Shown: positions 19,301-28,717, counted from the first letter of the stretch. The stretch: 64,000 nt of DNA from Luteipulveratus halotolerans (GCF_001247745.1 NZ_LAIR01000002.1:992001-1056000); one strand, 5' to 3'. Made by a program: numbers and translations. The notes: generated from the letters alone by a model not told the origin.

Positions 19301-20758
19301 GTGGCCAGGACAGCGCGGGCGAGCGCCCTTCACCTCCCATCCGACATGGGGCGTGAGCCCGAGGCGATCGCCGCTGCGGTGGTCGAGGAGATTGCCGCCG
19401 GCAGGCTCGACCGCGGCGACCCGCTCCCGTCCACGCGGGCGCTCGCCGCGCAGACGGGAGTCCCGCGATCGGCGGTCGTGTCGGCGTACGACGTGCTGCT
19501 GGCTGCCGGGATCATCGAGACGACGCCCGGCTCGGGTGCGACGGTCGTGGTCGACCAGGGCGTCGCTCGGTCGGCGACGGGTGTCGGAGCCGCCCCGCGC
19601 AGGCCACGAGAACGCCTGCGCCCCAACGTCGTTCGGCCGGAGCGCGACGTCCCCCACCGCGTGCGGTTCAACCTGATGCCTGGCGCACCGGACGTCTCAC
19701 TCATCCGAGAGCGTGAGTGGCGGCAGGCGTGGCGCAGTGCGACGGCGAGCGTCCCCGAGCTCGACTGGTACCACCCGATGAGCCATCCGGCGTTGCAGGG
19801 GGCCCTGGTCGCGCACCTGAGGCAGATGCGCGGGATCGCGACCGAGGCGCATGACGTGGTGATCTTCCCGGGTGTGAGTGCGGCGGTGCACGCCGTCACG
19901 CACGCGCTCCGTCCGCGCAGCGCCGCCATGGAGGACCCCGGTTATCCGATGGCACGAATCCCATTGCAGCACAACGTCGCTCGGGTCGACCTCATACTTG
20001 TCGACGACCACGGGATGCAGGTCGAGCGGCTCGATCGCCAGGAGCTGGTCTACGTCACACCCGCCCACCAGTTCCCGCTCGGCGGCCGGATGCCGGTGAC
20101 GCGACGTGAGCAGCTGCTGCGCTGGGCGAGCGCGACCGGTGCCGTGATCATCGAGGACGACTTCGACGGCGAGTACCGCCACGACTCGGCGCCCCTGGGG
20201 CCGCTGCGGTCGATGGCGTCCGGGCAGGAGTCGGTGGTCTACATCGGCACCGCGTCCAAGGTCCTCACCCCACACCTGCGTCTGGCGTGGGCGGTCGTGC
20301 CGCCGTGGATGTCGGAGGCGGTGCGCGTCGCGGGGACGACGTTACGCACCGACGCGAGTCTCATCGCGTCCGACGCTCTCGCCCACCTCATCGGCAACGG
20401 CGGTCTGAGCCGACACCTCGCCCGGGCGCAACGCACCTACGCCGCGCGTCGCCGTCGGCTGGTCGCCGCCCTCGCCCAGCACCTGCCCGAGGTCGAGCTG
20501 GTCGGTGTCGAGGCGGGCATTCACGTCGCGGTCCGGTGGCGCGACGACACCGTGCGTGACAGCGACGTGGCCGCCGAGTGCGCCGCGCGCGGCATCGCGC
20601 TGGCGCCGTTGAGCGCGTACGCCGCACAGCACCTGGCCAACGGGCTCCTGCTCGGCTACGCCCAGCTGCCCGAGACACAGGCGGATGCCGTCGTGGCCGA
20701 GATCGCCGAAGCGCTTGAGGTCGTACGACAGGGCCGACGTACCCCGGTCAGTCCTTGA
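19301..20758 (+). CDS. MocR/PdxR-type transcriptional regulator (GntR HTH + aminotransferase-like domain)
   Basis: A 485-aa fusion. Residues of about 20-85 are a GntR winged helix (IAAGRLDRGDPLPSTRALAA; PRSAVVSAYDVLLAAGI). The rest is a class I aminotransferase fold with IIEDDFDGEYRHD and the PLP-lysine region IGTASKVLTPHLRLAW. This family senses PLP and often controls vitamin B6 or amino-acid genes. GTG 19301 has no Shine-Dalgarno but TATCCT lies at 19289-19294, so a leaderless mRNA is plausible. The divergent GNAT gene is its most likely neighbour target, but no binding site was recognised. Confidence 0.88.
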   Translation: MARTARASALHLPSDMGREPEAIAAAVVEEIAAGRLDRGDPLPSTRALAAQTGVPRSAVVSAYDVLLAAGIIETTPGSGATVVVDQGVARSATGVGAAPRRPRERLRPNVVRPERDVPHRVRFNLMPGAPDVSLIREREWRQAWRSATASVPELDWYHPMSHPALQGALVAHLRQMRGIATEAHDVVIFPGVSAAVHAVTHALRPRSAAMEDPGYPMARIPLQHNVARVDLILVDDHGMQVERLDRQELVYVTPAHQFPLGGRMPVTRREQLLRWASATGAVIIEDDFDGEYRHDSAPLGPLRSMASGQESVVYIGTASKVLTPHLRLAWAVVPPWMSEAVRVAGTTLRTDASLIASDALAHLIGNGGLSRHLARAQRTYAARRRRLVAALAQHLPEVELVGVEAGIHVAVRWRDDTVRDSDVAAECAARGIALAPLSAYAAQHLANGLLLGYAQLPETQADAVVAEIAEALEVVRQGRRTPVSP

Positions 20759-21701
20759 TGCGCACCATGCCCTCCTGGGCGACCGTGGCGACCAGGGTGC
20801 CGTCGGCGGCGAAGATCTTGCCGATGCCCAGGCCGCGACCGCCCGAGGCCGAGGGCGACTCCTGCTGGTAGAGCAGCCAGTCGTCCGCGCGCAGCGGCCG
20901 GTGGAACCACATCGCGTGGTCCAGGCTGGCCGCGCGGATGCGGGGGTCGGACCAGGCGAGGCGGTGACGGCGCAGCACCGACTCCAGCAACGTGTAGTCC
21001 GAGCTGTACGCCAGGACGGCGGCGTGCAGCAGCGGATCGGCCGGGATCTGCTCGGTGACCCGCATCCAGATCTTCTGCTCGGCCGCCGCCTGCGCACCGG
21101 GTGCGAGGTAGAGCGGGCCCTCGACGTGACGGATGTCGACGGCGCGACGGTAGGCCCAGTGCTGGGCCATCGGGTGGTCGATGTCGCCGACCTCGTCGGC
21201 GGCGGTGGGCAGCCGCTCCGGCGGGGGAGCAGCAGGCATCGACGCCTGGTGGTCGAGGCCGTCGGCAGCCACCTGGAACGACAGGTTCATCGACATGATG
21301 ACCTTGCCGTGCTGCAGGGCGTGCACTCGGCGGGCCGAGAACGACGACCCGTCGCGCAGCCGCTCGACCGCGAACCGGATCGGCTCGTTCGAGTCGCCCG
21401 CGCGCAGGAAGTAGCCGTGCAGGGAGTGGATCGGCCGAGAGGCGTCGCCGGGCTGGTCGGCCACGGTGCGTCCGGCGGCGATGACGCACTGCGCGAGCAC
21501 CTGGCCGCCGAACACCCGCCCGTGCGGCTGCGGCTGGCTGCGGCCGACGAACAGGTCGGCCTCGTTGTCACCGAGGTCGACCGCGTCGTCCCCGGCGGGG
21601 GAGTCGACACGGATGCGGGCCTGCCCGGCGGGCTGGAGGTCCAGCGTCTCCAGGAGGTCGGCCACGGGGTCCAGCTGGGACGGGTTCTGCTCTGAAGTCA
21701 C
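20748..21701 (-). CDS. tesB: Acyl-CoA thioesterase II
   Basis: A 317-aa double-hotdog thioesterase that hydrolyses medium- and long-chain acyl-CoA. Motifs include FGGQVLAQCVIAA, SLHGYFLRAGDSNEPI and, in the second half, LDHAMWFHRPLRADDWLLYQ with the family's conserved Asp. The start is GTG 21701. It overlaps the converging MocR gene by 11 bp at the 3' ends. Confidence 0.92.
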   Translation of the reverse strand: MTSEQNPSQLDPVADLLETLDLQPAGQARIRVDSPAGDDAVDLGDNEADLFVGRSQPQPHGRVFGGQVLAQCVIAAGRTVADQPGDASRPIHSLHGYFLRAGDSNEPIRFAVERLRDGSSFSARRVHALQHGKVIMSMNLSFQVAADGLDHQASMPAAPPPERLPTAADEVGDIDHPMAQHWAYRRAVDIRHVEGPLYLAPGAQAAAEQKIWMRVTEQIPADPLLHAAVLAYSSDYTLLESVLRRHRLAWSDPRIRAASLDHAMWFHRPLRADDWLLYQQESPSASGGRGLGIGKIFAADGTLVATVAQEGMVRIKD

Positions 21702-21751
21702 GGGGGGACTCTAGCGATCGGTGCCCGAGGCGCCTTGCGATGATGGGCACC

Positions 21752-22213
21752 ATGCCCTCACGCCCGTACGCCGTCGACGTCCCTCTGCGCTGGTCCGACA
21801 TGGACGCCCTGCGCCACGTCAACAACGTCCAGTTCGTCCGGCTGCTGGAGGAGGCGCGCGTGCTCGCTCTGCGTGACTGGTTCCGTCAGGACGACGGCAC
21901 CGTCCACCATCCGCAGCTGCTCATCGCACGCACCGAGATCGACTACCTGCGCCAGCTGAAGTACCGCCCCGAGCCGGTCGTCATCGCGCTGTGGGTCAGC
22001 AAGCTCTCCGGTGCGTCGTTCGACATCTCCTACGAGGTCAAGGACTCCCGCGCCGACGACGCCGAGGTCTACGCCGCTGCCGAGAGCACCCAGGTCGCCT
22101 TCGACATGGAGTCTCAGCGTCCGCTGCGGATCAGCGACGAGGACCGGGCCCTGCTGCACAAGTACGAGGCGCCGCCGGTCGACCTCCGACGTCGCCCCAG
22201 CGGTCACGCATGA
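21752..22213 (+). CDS. Acyl-CoA thioesterase, 4HBT/YbgC-like hotdog
   Basis: A 153-aa single-hotdog protein. RWSDMDALRHVNNVQFVRLLEEAR is the 4-hydroxybenzoyl-CoA thioesterase signature with the catalytic Asp followed by H-x-N-N. ATG 21752 is preferred over ATG 21740 because homologues begin a few residues before the YAVDVPLRWSDMD strand. It is divergent from tesB and overlaps the next gene by 4 bp. Confidence 0.85.
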   Translation: MPSRPYAVDVPLRWSDMDALRHVNNVQFVRLLEEARVLALRDWFRQDDGTVHHPQLLIARTEIDYLRQLKYRPEPVVIALWVSKLSGASFDISYEVKDSRADDAEVYAAAESTQVAFDMESQRPLRISDEDRALLHKYEAPPVDLRRRPSGHA

Positions 22214-22851
22214 GCGCGCTGCGTCTCGCCGACACCGACACCCGCGCCGACCTCGGCACCTACATCGCTCGGGCCCGGTCGCTCGACGCCGACGGCGGCG
22301 TCCGGCTGCAGGCGACGGGCACGGCGCTGGCCGTCTGGGTGGGTGTGCTGCGGGGGCGCGGCCTCATGAACGACGGCACCGTCGTGGGTCTGCGGGTGCT
22401 CCCACTGGCGCAGCCCTCGGACGTCGACACCGTCGTACCCCTGTCCGCAGTCGCTGACCGGCTCGCGCGTCTCGACGGCACCGACGGTCTCGACGTCGAG
22501 GTGCCGCCGATGACCGTACGCGCCGGCTGGGCAGCCATGACACCGCCCCGCGCGGGGTGGTCGCCCGTCGGTGAGGTGGAGGTCGCGACGCTGAAGAAGG
22601 TTGCGGCAGAAGGCATCTCGGAGGTCGCGCAGGGTTCGCCGGAGGGCTCGGGTGCCGCGGCGGTCGACGCGCTGCGCCAGCGGGTCTGGGGCCGAGCCGT
22701 GCCCCTCTCGGGTGGTGCGGACGGGCTGCCGGCCGGTGTGGCGTTCGCCGGCCACGTGCTGGGCTTCCTCGCCGGCGACACTGCGCAGGTGTTCACGGCA
22801 GCGCGCTGGTACCGCGTGTCGACGCCTCTCGGGCACGTCCTGGTGCGCTGA
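22210..22851 (+). CDS. Conserved hypothetical protein (213 aa)
   Basis: ATG 22210 overlaps the thioesterase stop (ATGA), so it is probably co-translated. The protein is soluble with no signal peptide or membrane segment; it has an N-terminal helical start (SALRLADTDTRADLGTYIAR), a segment of short strands (TVVGLRVLPL), and a C-terminal GVAFAGHVLGFLAG segment. I do not recognise a family. The pairing with a thioesterase may only reflect gene packing. Confidence 0.75.
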   Translation: MSALRLADTDTRADLGTYIARARSLDADGGVRLQATGTALAVWVGVLRGRGLMNDGTVVGLRVLPLAQPSDVDTVVPLSAVADRLARLDGTDGLDVEVPPMTVRAGWAAMTPPRAGWSPVGEVEVATLKKVAAEGISEVAQGSPEGSGAAAVDALRQRVWGRAVPLSGGADGLPAGVAFAGHVLGFLAGDTAQVFTAARWYRVSTPLGHVLVR

Positions 22852-22902
22852 GGCGCCGAAAACGCATGGCCCGCGGTCGGGGCGCGAACTACGTTGACGG
22901 GC

Positions 22903-23310
22903 ATGTCCGTCTTCGTGTCGCACACCACCATCGACTGCCATGACGCCTACAACCTCAGCGAGTGGTGGCGCGTCGTCCTCGACTACGAGATGAACCCCGA
23001 CGACCCCAATGAGCCCGGCCACGAGGAGTGCCCGATCCACGACCGCGAGTCGGGGCACACGCTCCTGTTCATCCAGGTCCCGGACGCCGAGCTGCCCGCC
23101 AAGCGCATTCACCTCGACGTGCGTCCGCGCGAGCGCCCTCGTGACGAGGAGGTCGACTGGCTGCAGCAGCAGGGCGCGACCGTCGTCGCCGACCGCCGGG
23201 GCATCTACGGCCCCGGCAGCGGCTGGGTCACGATGAGCGACCCCGAGGGCAACCAGTTCTGCGTCCTGCGCTCACCCGCCGAGGTGGCGGCGCAGGACGC
23301 ACAGGGCTGA
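22903..23310 (+). CDS. VOC/glyoxalase-like superfamily protein
   Basis: A 135-aa protein with one or two beta-alpha-beta-beta-beta modules of the vicinal oxygen chelate fold: NLSEWWRVVLDYEMNPDD, then HLDVRPRE and the typical ending GSGWVTMSDPEGNQFCVLR, whose Glu-x-N-x-F is a metal-site strand. ATG 22903 is preferred to the TTG at 22894. Proteins of this group are usually unassigned in substrate. Confidence 0.82.
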   Translation: MSVFVSHTTIDCHDAYNLSEWWRVVLDYEMNPDDPNEPGHEECPIHDRESGHTLLFIQVPDAELPAKRIHLDVRPRERPRDEEVDWLQQQGATVVADRRGIYGPGSGWVTMSDPEGNQFCVLRSPAEVAAQDAQG

Positions 23311-23313
23311 GCG

Positions 23314-25038
23314 TCAGCGCACCCAGACGGTGGTGTCGGTCGGGAGTGCGTCGTCCACGACCGGTCCGCTCGTGAGGAGCACCTCGGCATCGTCCGGCAG
23401 GGGAGCGGCCGTCGTACCCAGGTTGGTGATGACACGCACGGCGCCGCCGTCCGGTGTCGTGTTGACCAGCGTCACGACGTCGCCGTCGCCGACCAGGTCC
23501 AGCGAGCCCTCGCCCAGACGCAGCTCACGGCGCAGCCGCAGCATCGAGCGGTAGAGCTCCAGCGTCGAGCCGTCGACGCCGTCCTGCTGGTCGACGGCGA
23601 GGTCGGCGTACGACTCGGGCTGCGGCAGCCAGGTGTGTTCCGACGGGCCGAATCCGTAAGCAGGAGAAGCCTTTTCCCACGGCATCGGCACCCGGCAGCC
23701 GTCGCGACCACGCTCGGTGTGCTGCGAGCGCTCCCACGTCGGGTCCTGGCGGGCCTCGTCGGGCATCTGGGTGTGGTCGGGCAGGCCGAGCTCCTCGCCC
23801 TGGTAGAGGTAGGCGCCGCCGGGCAGCGCGAGCATCAGCGCGGTCGCGGCTCGTGCGCGCCGCAGACCCAGCTCGGCGTCGGGCTGCGGGTCGCCGACAC
23901 CGATGCCGTTGGGTCGCTTGTCGGTCGCGCTGAGGCCGAGGCGGGAGGCGTGACGGACGACGTCGTGGTTGGACAGCACCCAGGTGGTCGGCGCGCCGAC
24001 GGAGTCGTTGGCGGCGTACGACGACTCGATCACCGCACGCAGCGCGGCGGCAGTCCATGAGGTCTCGAGGAAGTCGAAGTTGAACGCCTGGTGGAACTCC
24101 TCGGGCCGCACGTAGCGCGCAGCGCGCTCGGCCGGCGTCACCCACGCCTCGGCGCACATGACCCGGTCGGCGACCGAGCTGTCGGTCGCGTTGTAGCCGT
24201 CGAGGATCTGACGCCAGGTGCGGTAGATCTCGTGGACGCCGTCCTGGTCCCACATGGGCGCACGGCGCTCGTCCGCAGCGTCCGTGCCCGAGCCGAGCAT
24301 CGTCAGGTGCTCCGACCAGTCGGGCAGGCCGGCCTCCTTGATGAGGCCGTGCGCGACGTCGACTCGGAAGCCGTCGACGCCCCGGTCCAGCCAGAAGCGC
24401 AGGATCGACTCGAACTCCTCGCGGACCTGCGACAGCTGCCAGTTGAGGTCGGGCTGCTTGGGGTCGAACAGGTGGAGGTACCACTGGCCGGGGGTGCCGT
24501 CGGCGTCGGTCACGCGGGTCCAGGCCGGGCCGCCGAACACGCTCTCCCAGTTGTTCGGCGGCTGCTCACCGTGCTCGCCGAGGCCGTCACGGAACATGTA
24601 GCGCTCGCGCTCGGGCGAGCCGGGGCCTGCGGCGAGCGCAGCCCGGAACCACGGGTGCTCGTCGGAGGTGTGGTTGGGCACCAGGTCGACGATGACGCGG
24701 ATGCCGAGCTCGTGCGCGCGGGCGAGCAGTCGGTCGGCGTCGGCGAGTGACCCGAACAGCGGGTCGATGTCGCGGTAGTCGGCGACGTCGTACCCGGCAT
24801 CGGCCTGCGGTGAGACGTAGAACGGCGACAGCCAGACGGCGTCGACGCCGAGATCACGCAGGTAGGGGAGACGCTCGACGATGCCGGGGAGGTCACCGAT
24901 GCCGTCGCCGTCGTGGTCGACCCAGGAGCGCGGGTAGATCTGGTAGATCACCGCATTGCGCCACCAGGTCGCATCGTCCGGGCCGGCGCTGTGCAGGGTG
25001 CGGGCAGGGGCTGTGGTCGTCGTGGAGGTCTGGCTCAC
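23314..25038 (-). CDS. GH13 alpha-glucosidase (oligo-1,6-glucosidase type)
   Basis: A 574-aa cytoplasmic glycoside hydrolase. The four GH13 regions are visible: IVDLVPNHTSDEHPWF (I), GFRVDVAHG with the nucleophile Asp (II), MCAEAWV with the acid/base Glu (III) and VLSNHDVVRHASR with the third Asp (IV). The start WWRNAVIYQIYPRSWVDHDG is typical of alpha-glucosidases acting on maltose or isomaltose oligomers. A perfect 28-bp palindrome lies 26 bp upstream of the ATG, suggesting control by a sugar-responsive repressor. MalQ is encoded nearby. Confidence 0.92.
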   Translation of the reverse strand: MSQTSTTTTAPARTLHSAGPDDATWWRNAVIYQIYPRSWVDHDGDGIGDLPGIVERLPYLRDLGVDAVWLSPFYVSPQADAGYDVADYRDIDPLFGSLADADRLLARAHELGIRVIVDLVPNHTSDEHPWFRAALAAGPGSPERERYMFRDGLGEHGEQPPNNWESVFGGPAWTRVTDADGTPGQWYLHLFDPKQPDLNWQLSQVREEFESILRFWLDRGVDGFRVDVAHGLIKEAGLPDWSEHLTMLGSGTDAADERRAPMWDQDGVHEIYRTWRQILDGYNATDSSVADRVMCAEAWVTPAERAARYVRPEEFHQAFNFDFLETSWTAAALRAVIESSYAANDSVGAPTTWVLSNHDVVRHASRLGLSATDKRPNGIGVGDPQPDAELGLRRARAATALMLALPGGAYLYQGEELGLPDHTQMPDEARQDPTWERSQHTERGRDGCRVPMPWEKASPAYGFGPSEHTWLPQPESYADLAVDQQDGVDGSTLELYRSMLRLRRELRLGEGSLDLVGDGDVVTLVNTTPDGGAVRVITNLGTTAAPLPDDAEVLLTSGPVVDDALPTDTTVWVR

Positions 25039-25063
25039 CGGTCCAGTCTGGGACGCCGGCCGG

Positions 25064-25091
25064 CACGCTGTCGAATCGATTCGACAGCGTG
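25064..25091. promoter_or_regulatory. 28-bp perfect palindrome, candidate repressor operator
   Basis: The sequence is perfectly self-complementary over 28 bp, centred at 25077/25078 on ATCGAT, with TCGAATCGATTCGA as the inner 14 bp. The central CpG and the position 26-53 bp before the GH13 start match LacI-family operators of sugar genes. It could also form a cruciform or hairpin acting as a terminator for the upstream globin gene, which is on the same strand. Confidence 0.55.
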
Positions 25092-25107
25092 TTCGCCGAC
25101 GGGTCCG

Positions 25108-25500
25108 TCAGTGGCCGCCGGGAGCGGTGCCGTCGAGGCTGTTGACCATCGAGTACGCCGCGCGGGTGAGGTAGTCGCGCAGCACCAGGTCGTGCGACTC
25201 GTCGAGGTCGAGGGTGTCGACGGCGGCCATCATGTGCAGCAGCCAGCGGTCGCGCTGCTCAGGGGTGACCGCGAACGGCATGTGCCGCATCCGCAGCCGT
25301 GGGTGGCCGCGCTGCTGCGAGTAGGTCGTCGGGCCACCCCAGTACTGCTCCAGGAACAGCAGCAGTCGTTCCTCGGCTGGACCGAGGTCCTCCTCGGGGT
25401 ACATCTCGCGCAGCGGGGCGTCACCGGCGACGCCCCTGTAGAACTCGCGCACCAGCCTGGCGAAGGTCTCGTGCCCGCCGACCTCGTCGTAGAAAGTCAC
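25108..25500 (-). CDS. glbO: Group II truncated haemoglobin (GlbO type)
   Basis: A 130-aa 2-on-2 globin: FYDEVGGHETFARLVREFYRG, then FLEQYWGGPTTYSQQRGHPRLRMRH, with the proximal His in MRHMPF and the conserved helix-E/G aromatic residues. Members bind oxygen or detoxify NO. It lies 33 bp downstream of the MscS gene on the same strand. Confidence 0.93.
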   Translation of the reverse strand: MTFYDEVGGHETFARLVREFYRGVAGDAPLREMYPEEDLGPAEERLLLFLEQYWGGPTTYSQQRGHPRLRMRHMPFAVTPEQRDRWLLHMMAAVDTLDLDESHDLVLRDYLTRAAYSMVNSLDGTAPGGH

Positions 25501-25533
25501 GCCGGCCAGTCTGTCAGCCGGTGCAGCACGCGT

Positions 25534-26409
25534 TCAGGGGGCGCTGCTGTCCGGCCCGTACGCCGAGAAGCCCGGCCCGCGGATGCCCGCCAGGTCGAGC
25601 GCGACCTTGGAGCGCTCGCGCAGCTCGCGCGACACCGAGAAGTTCTCGTTGGGGGCGCACTTGGCGATGACGCGTACGGTCATGACTCCGCCGGTCACCG
25701 ACTCGACGCCGGCGACCTCCGGCGTCTCCAGAAGGCGCTCCTTCCAGGGCGACTCGTGGTCCAGGGTCGCCACGACGTCGCGCAGCACCCGCAGGACCTT
25801 CTCGACCGGCTGGTCGTACGCGACGGGGATGTCGACCAGCGCCGTCGACCAGCCCTGCGAACGGTTGCCGATCCGGATGATCTCGCCGTTGCGGATGTAC
25901 CAGACCACACCGTTGGCGTCGCGCAGCCGGGTGATGCGCAGTGAGACCTCCTCGACCGTGCCGATCGCCTCACCGGTGTCGATGACGTCACCGACGCCGT
26001 ACTGGTCCTCGGCGATCATGAAGATGCCCGAGAGGAAGTCCTTGACCAGGCTCTGAGCGCCGAAGCCGATCGCGACGCCGACGACACCGGCGGAGGCGAG
26101 CAACGGGCGCATGTCGACACCGAGCTCGGCCAGCACGGTCAGGGCCGCGATCGTGAACACCACGATCGTCGTGATCGACCGCAGGATCGAGCCCATCGTC
26201 GCCGCCCGCTGGTGACGCCGCTGGCTGTCGAGGCCGGCCGCCTGCCACAGCACGCGCCCGGCGCGCCCGGCCTGCGGACGGCTCGGGCGCTCCTCCATCG
26301 CCGCTACCGCACGCTGGATGGCGCGGTGGGCGAGCCAGCGAACGAGGATCGCGCCCACGACGATGCAGGCGATCTTCAGGGGTGATCCGAGCAGCCAGTC
26401 CCAATCCAT
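25534..26409 (-). CDS. Small-conductance mechanosensitive channel (MscS family)
   Basis: A 291-aa membrane protein with three N-terminal transmembrane segments followed by the MscS pore helix ASAGVVGVAIGFGAQSLVKDFLSGIF and the beta domain (VGDVIDTGEAIGTVEEVSLRITRLRDANG). ATG 26409 begins MDWDWLLGSPLKIACIVVGA, directly before the first membrane helix. It releases osmolytes during hypo-osmotic shock. It is divergent from malQ. Confidence 0.92.
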   Translation of the reverse strand: MDWDWLLGSPLKIACIVVGAILVRWLAHRAIQRAVAAMEERPSRPQAGRAGRVLWQAAGLDSQRRHQRAATMGSILRSITTIVVFTIAALTVLAELGVDMRPLLASAGVVGVAIGFGAQSLVKDFLSGIFMIAEDQYGVGDVIDTGEAIGTVEEVSLRITRLRDANGVVWYIRNGEIIRIGNRSQGWSTALVDIPVAYDQPVEKVLRVLRDVVATLDHESPWKERLLETPEVAGVESVTGGVMTVRVIAKCAPNENFSVSRELRERSKVALDLAGIRGPGFSAYGPDSSAP

Positions 26410-26540
26410 TCGGGCATCCTCGCAACCGCGCCGACAGGTGGGCAAAACCGGTCGGCGTACGTCGGCCAGCCTCGCGCCCGGGCGGGTGCTCTGCGACACT
26501 CGAGGCATCCCACGCTCGCCCGTCCTCGAAAGCAGGATCC

Positions 26541-28667
26541 GTGTCTCACGCTGCCTCTTCTCCGCTTCAGGATCTCGCGCGTTCCTACGGCGTCGCGACC
26601 GAGTACTGGGACTGGAAGGGCAACCACGTCCGGGTCAGCGACGAGACGATCCGCACGGTCCTCGGGGCCCTGGACGTCGACGCCTCCACGGTGCAGGCGG
26701 CGCAGCAGTCGCTGGACGACCGACGTGACGAGACGTGGCGCAGGGTGCTCCCGCGGGTCGTCGTGCTGCGGCACGGGTGGACGCCGTGGGTCTCGGTGCA
26801 CGTCCCCGAGGGCACCGACATCACCGCGCTGATCCGCCTCGAGGACGGTGACGAGCGCAAGGTCGCGCAGGTCGATCATGTCGTCGAGCCCCGCGAGATC
26901 GACGGCGTCCTCACCGGTGAGGCGACCCTGGAGCTCCCGGGTGACCTGCCGCTCGGCTACCACACCCTGCACGTGACCTACGGCGAGGACGAGGCCACCG
27001 CCCCGGTCATCGTCACGCCGCGTCGGCTGCAGCTGCCCGAGGCGCTGCGCACCTCCCGCGCCTGGGGTCTGACGACCCAGCTGTATTCCGTACGCTCCGA
27101 GCGCTCCTGGGGTCTGGGCGACGCCGCTGACCTCGCCGAGCTCGGCACCTGGGCCGCGCGGCAGGGTGCGGACTTCGTCCTGATCAACCCGGTTCACGCG
27201 GCTGAGCCGGTCGCGACCATGGAGCCCTCGCCCTACCTCCCGACCTCGCGCAGGTTCGTCAACCCGATGTACATCCGGGTCGAGGAGGTCCCCGAGGTCG
27301 GCTACCTCTCGGCGGCCGAGCACCAGATGATCGAGTGGCACGGCGACGACGCGCGGCGGCTCAACGGCCTGGCCGACCTCGACCGCGACGGCACCTGGGA
27401 GGCCAAGGAAGCCGCGCTGCGCATGGTGTTCCGTCAGGAGCGCACCCACCGCCGGCGCCGTGACTTCGAGGAGTTCTGCGAGCGCGAGGGTCAGGGCCTG
27501 GTCGACTACGCCACCTGGTGCGCGCTGGTCATCGACCGTGGGCTCCCGTGGGAGACCTGGCCGGCCGAGCTGCGTGACCCGCGCAGCGACGCTGTCGCCG
27601 CCGAGCGTGACCGGCTGGCCGACGAGGTCGAGTTCCACTGCTGGCTGCAGTGGATCGTGCAGAGCCAGCTCGCCGACGCCCAGCGCGAGGTCACCGCGGC
27701 GGGCATGTCCCTCGGCGTCATCCACGACGTGGCCGTCGGCGTACACCCGGGCGGTGCCGACGGGTGGGCGCTCGCCGACGTCCTCGCGCAGGGTGTGAGC
27801 GTCGGCGCCCCGCCCGACGACTACAACCAGCTCGGCCAGGACTGGAGCCAGCCGCCGTGGCGACCCGACCGCCTCGCCGAGCAGGGTTACGCGCCCTACC
27901 GCGACATGCTGCGGACGACGCTGCGCCTCGCGGGCGGCCTGCGGGTCGACCACATCCTCGGGCTGTTCCGGCTGTGGTGGGTGCCCAAGGGGCGCCCGGC
28001 GACCGAGGGCACGTACGTGCGGTACGACCACGAGGCCCTCGTGGGCATCCTCGCCCTCGAGGCGCACCGGGCCGGTGCGTTCGTCATCGGTGAGGACCTC
28101 GGCACGGTCGAGGACTGGGTGCGCGACTACCTCGCCGACCGTGGCCTGCTCGGTACGTCGATCCTGTGGTTCGAGCGCGAGGACGGCGTCGCTCCGCGAC
28201 CGGCCGAGAGCTATCGCCAGCTGTGCCTGGCGAGCGTCACGACCCACGACCTGCCGCCGACCGCGGGCTACCTCGACGGTGAGCACATCCGCGTACGCGA
28301 CCAGCTGGGTCTGCTGACCCGACCGGTCGAGGAGGAGAAGGCTGCTGACGACGAGCAGCGCGAGGCGGTGCTGGCCGAGCTGCGCCAGCGCAACCTGCTG
28401 CCTGCGAAGGCCACCGTCGAGGAGCAGGTGGGCGCGCTCTACCGCTACCTCACCTGGAGCCCGGCCAAGCTCATCGGCGTCGCTGTGCCGGACCTCGTCG
28501 GCGATGTGCGCATCATCAACCAGCCCGGCACCGACGAGGAGTACCCCAACTGGCGGCTCCCCCTGGCCGGCCCGGACGGTGAGCCGGTCAGCCTCGAGGA
28601 GGTCATGACCTCGCGTCGTGCCAAGCGGCTCATCCGCAACGTCACCCAGAAGCAGCCGCAGCGCTGA
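26541..28667 (+). CDS. malQ: 4-alpha-glucanotransferase (amylomaltase)
   Basis: A 708-aa GH77 enzyme that transfers glucan chains between malto-oligosaccharides. It has the actinobacterial N-terminal extension (an N-terminal carbohydrate-binding-like domain, residues 1-160), then GLTTQLYSVRSERSWGLGD, GLRVDHILGLFRLWWVP with the nucleophile Asp, and AFVIGEDLGTVEDWVRDYL with the acid/base Glu. GTG 26541 has AGGA 5 nt upstream. With the GH13 glucosidase it forms a local glycogen/maltodextrin degradation set. Confidence 0.95.
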   Translation: MSHAASSPLQDLARSYGVATEYWDWKGNHVRVSDETIRTVLGALDVDASTVQAAQQSLDDRRDETWRRVLPRVVVLRHGWTPWVSVHVPEGTDITALIRLEDGDERKVAQVDHVVEPREIDGVLTGEATLELPGDLPLGYHTLHVTYGEDEATAPVIVTPRRLQLPEALRTSRAWGLTTQLYSVRSERSWGLGDAADLAELGTWAARQGADFVLINPVHAAEPVATMEPSPYLPTSRRFVNPMYIRVEEVPEVGYLSAAEHQMIEWHGDDARRLNGLADLDRDGTWEAKEAALRMVFRQERTHRRRRDFEEFCEREGQGLVDYATWCALVIDRGLPWETWPAELRDPRSDAVAAERDRLADEVEFHCWLQWIVQSQLADAQREVTAAGMSLGVIHDVAVGVHPGGADGWALADVLAQGVSVGAPPDDYNQLGQDWSQPPWRPDRLAEQGYAPYRDMLRTTLRLAGGLRVDHILGLFRLWWVPKGRPATEGTYVRYDHEALVGILALEAHRAGAFVIGEDLGTVEDWVRDYLADRGLLGTSILWFEREDGVAPRPAESYRQLCLASVTTHDLPPTAGYLDGEHIRVRDQLGLLTRPVEEEKAADDEQREAVLAELRQRNLLPAKATVEEQVGALYRYLTWSPAKLIGVAVPDLVGDVRIINQPGTDEEYPNWRLPLAGPDGEPVSLEEVMTSRRAKRLIRNVTQKQPQR

Positions 28668-28673
28668 GCCGTA

Positions 28674-28717
28674 CGCCGACGGGCCGGGCGAGGAGGTCCT
28701 CGCCCGGCCCGTCGGCG
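28674..28717. terminator. Bidirectional terminator between malQ and pepN
   Basis: A perfect 21-bp GC-rich stem (28674-28694 with 28697-28717) with a 2-nt loop sits between two convergent genes. Confidence 0.75.
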
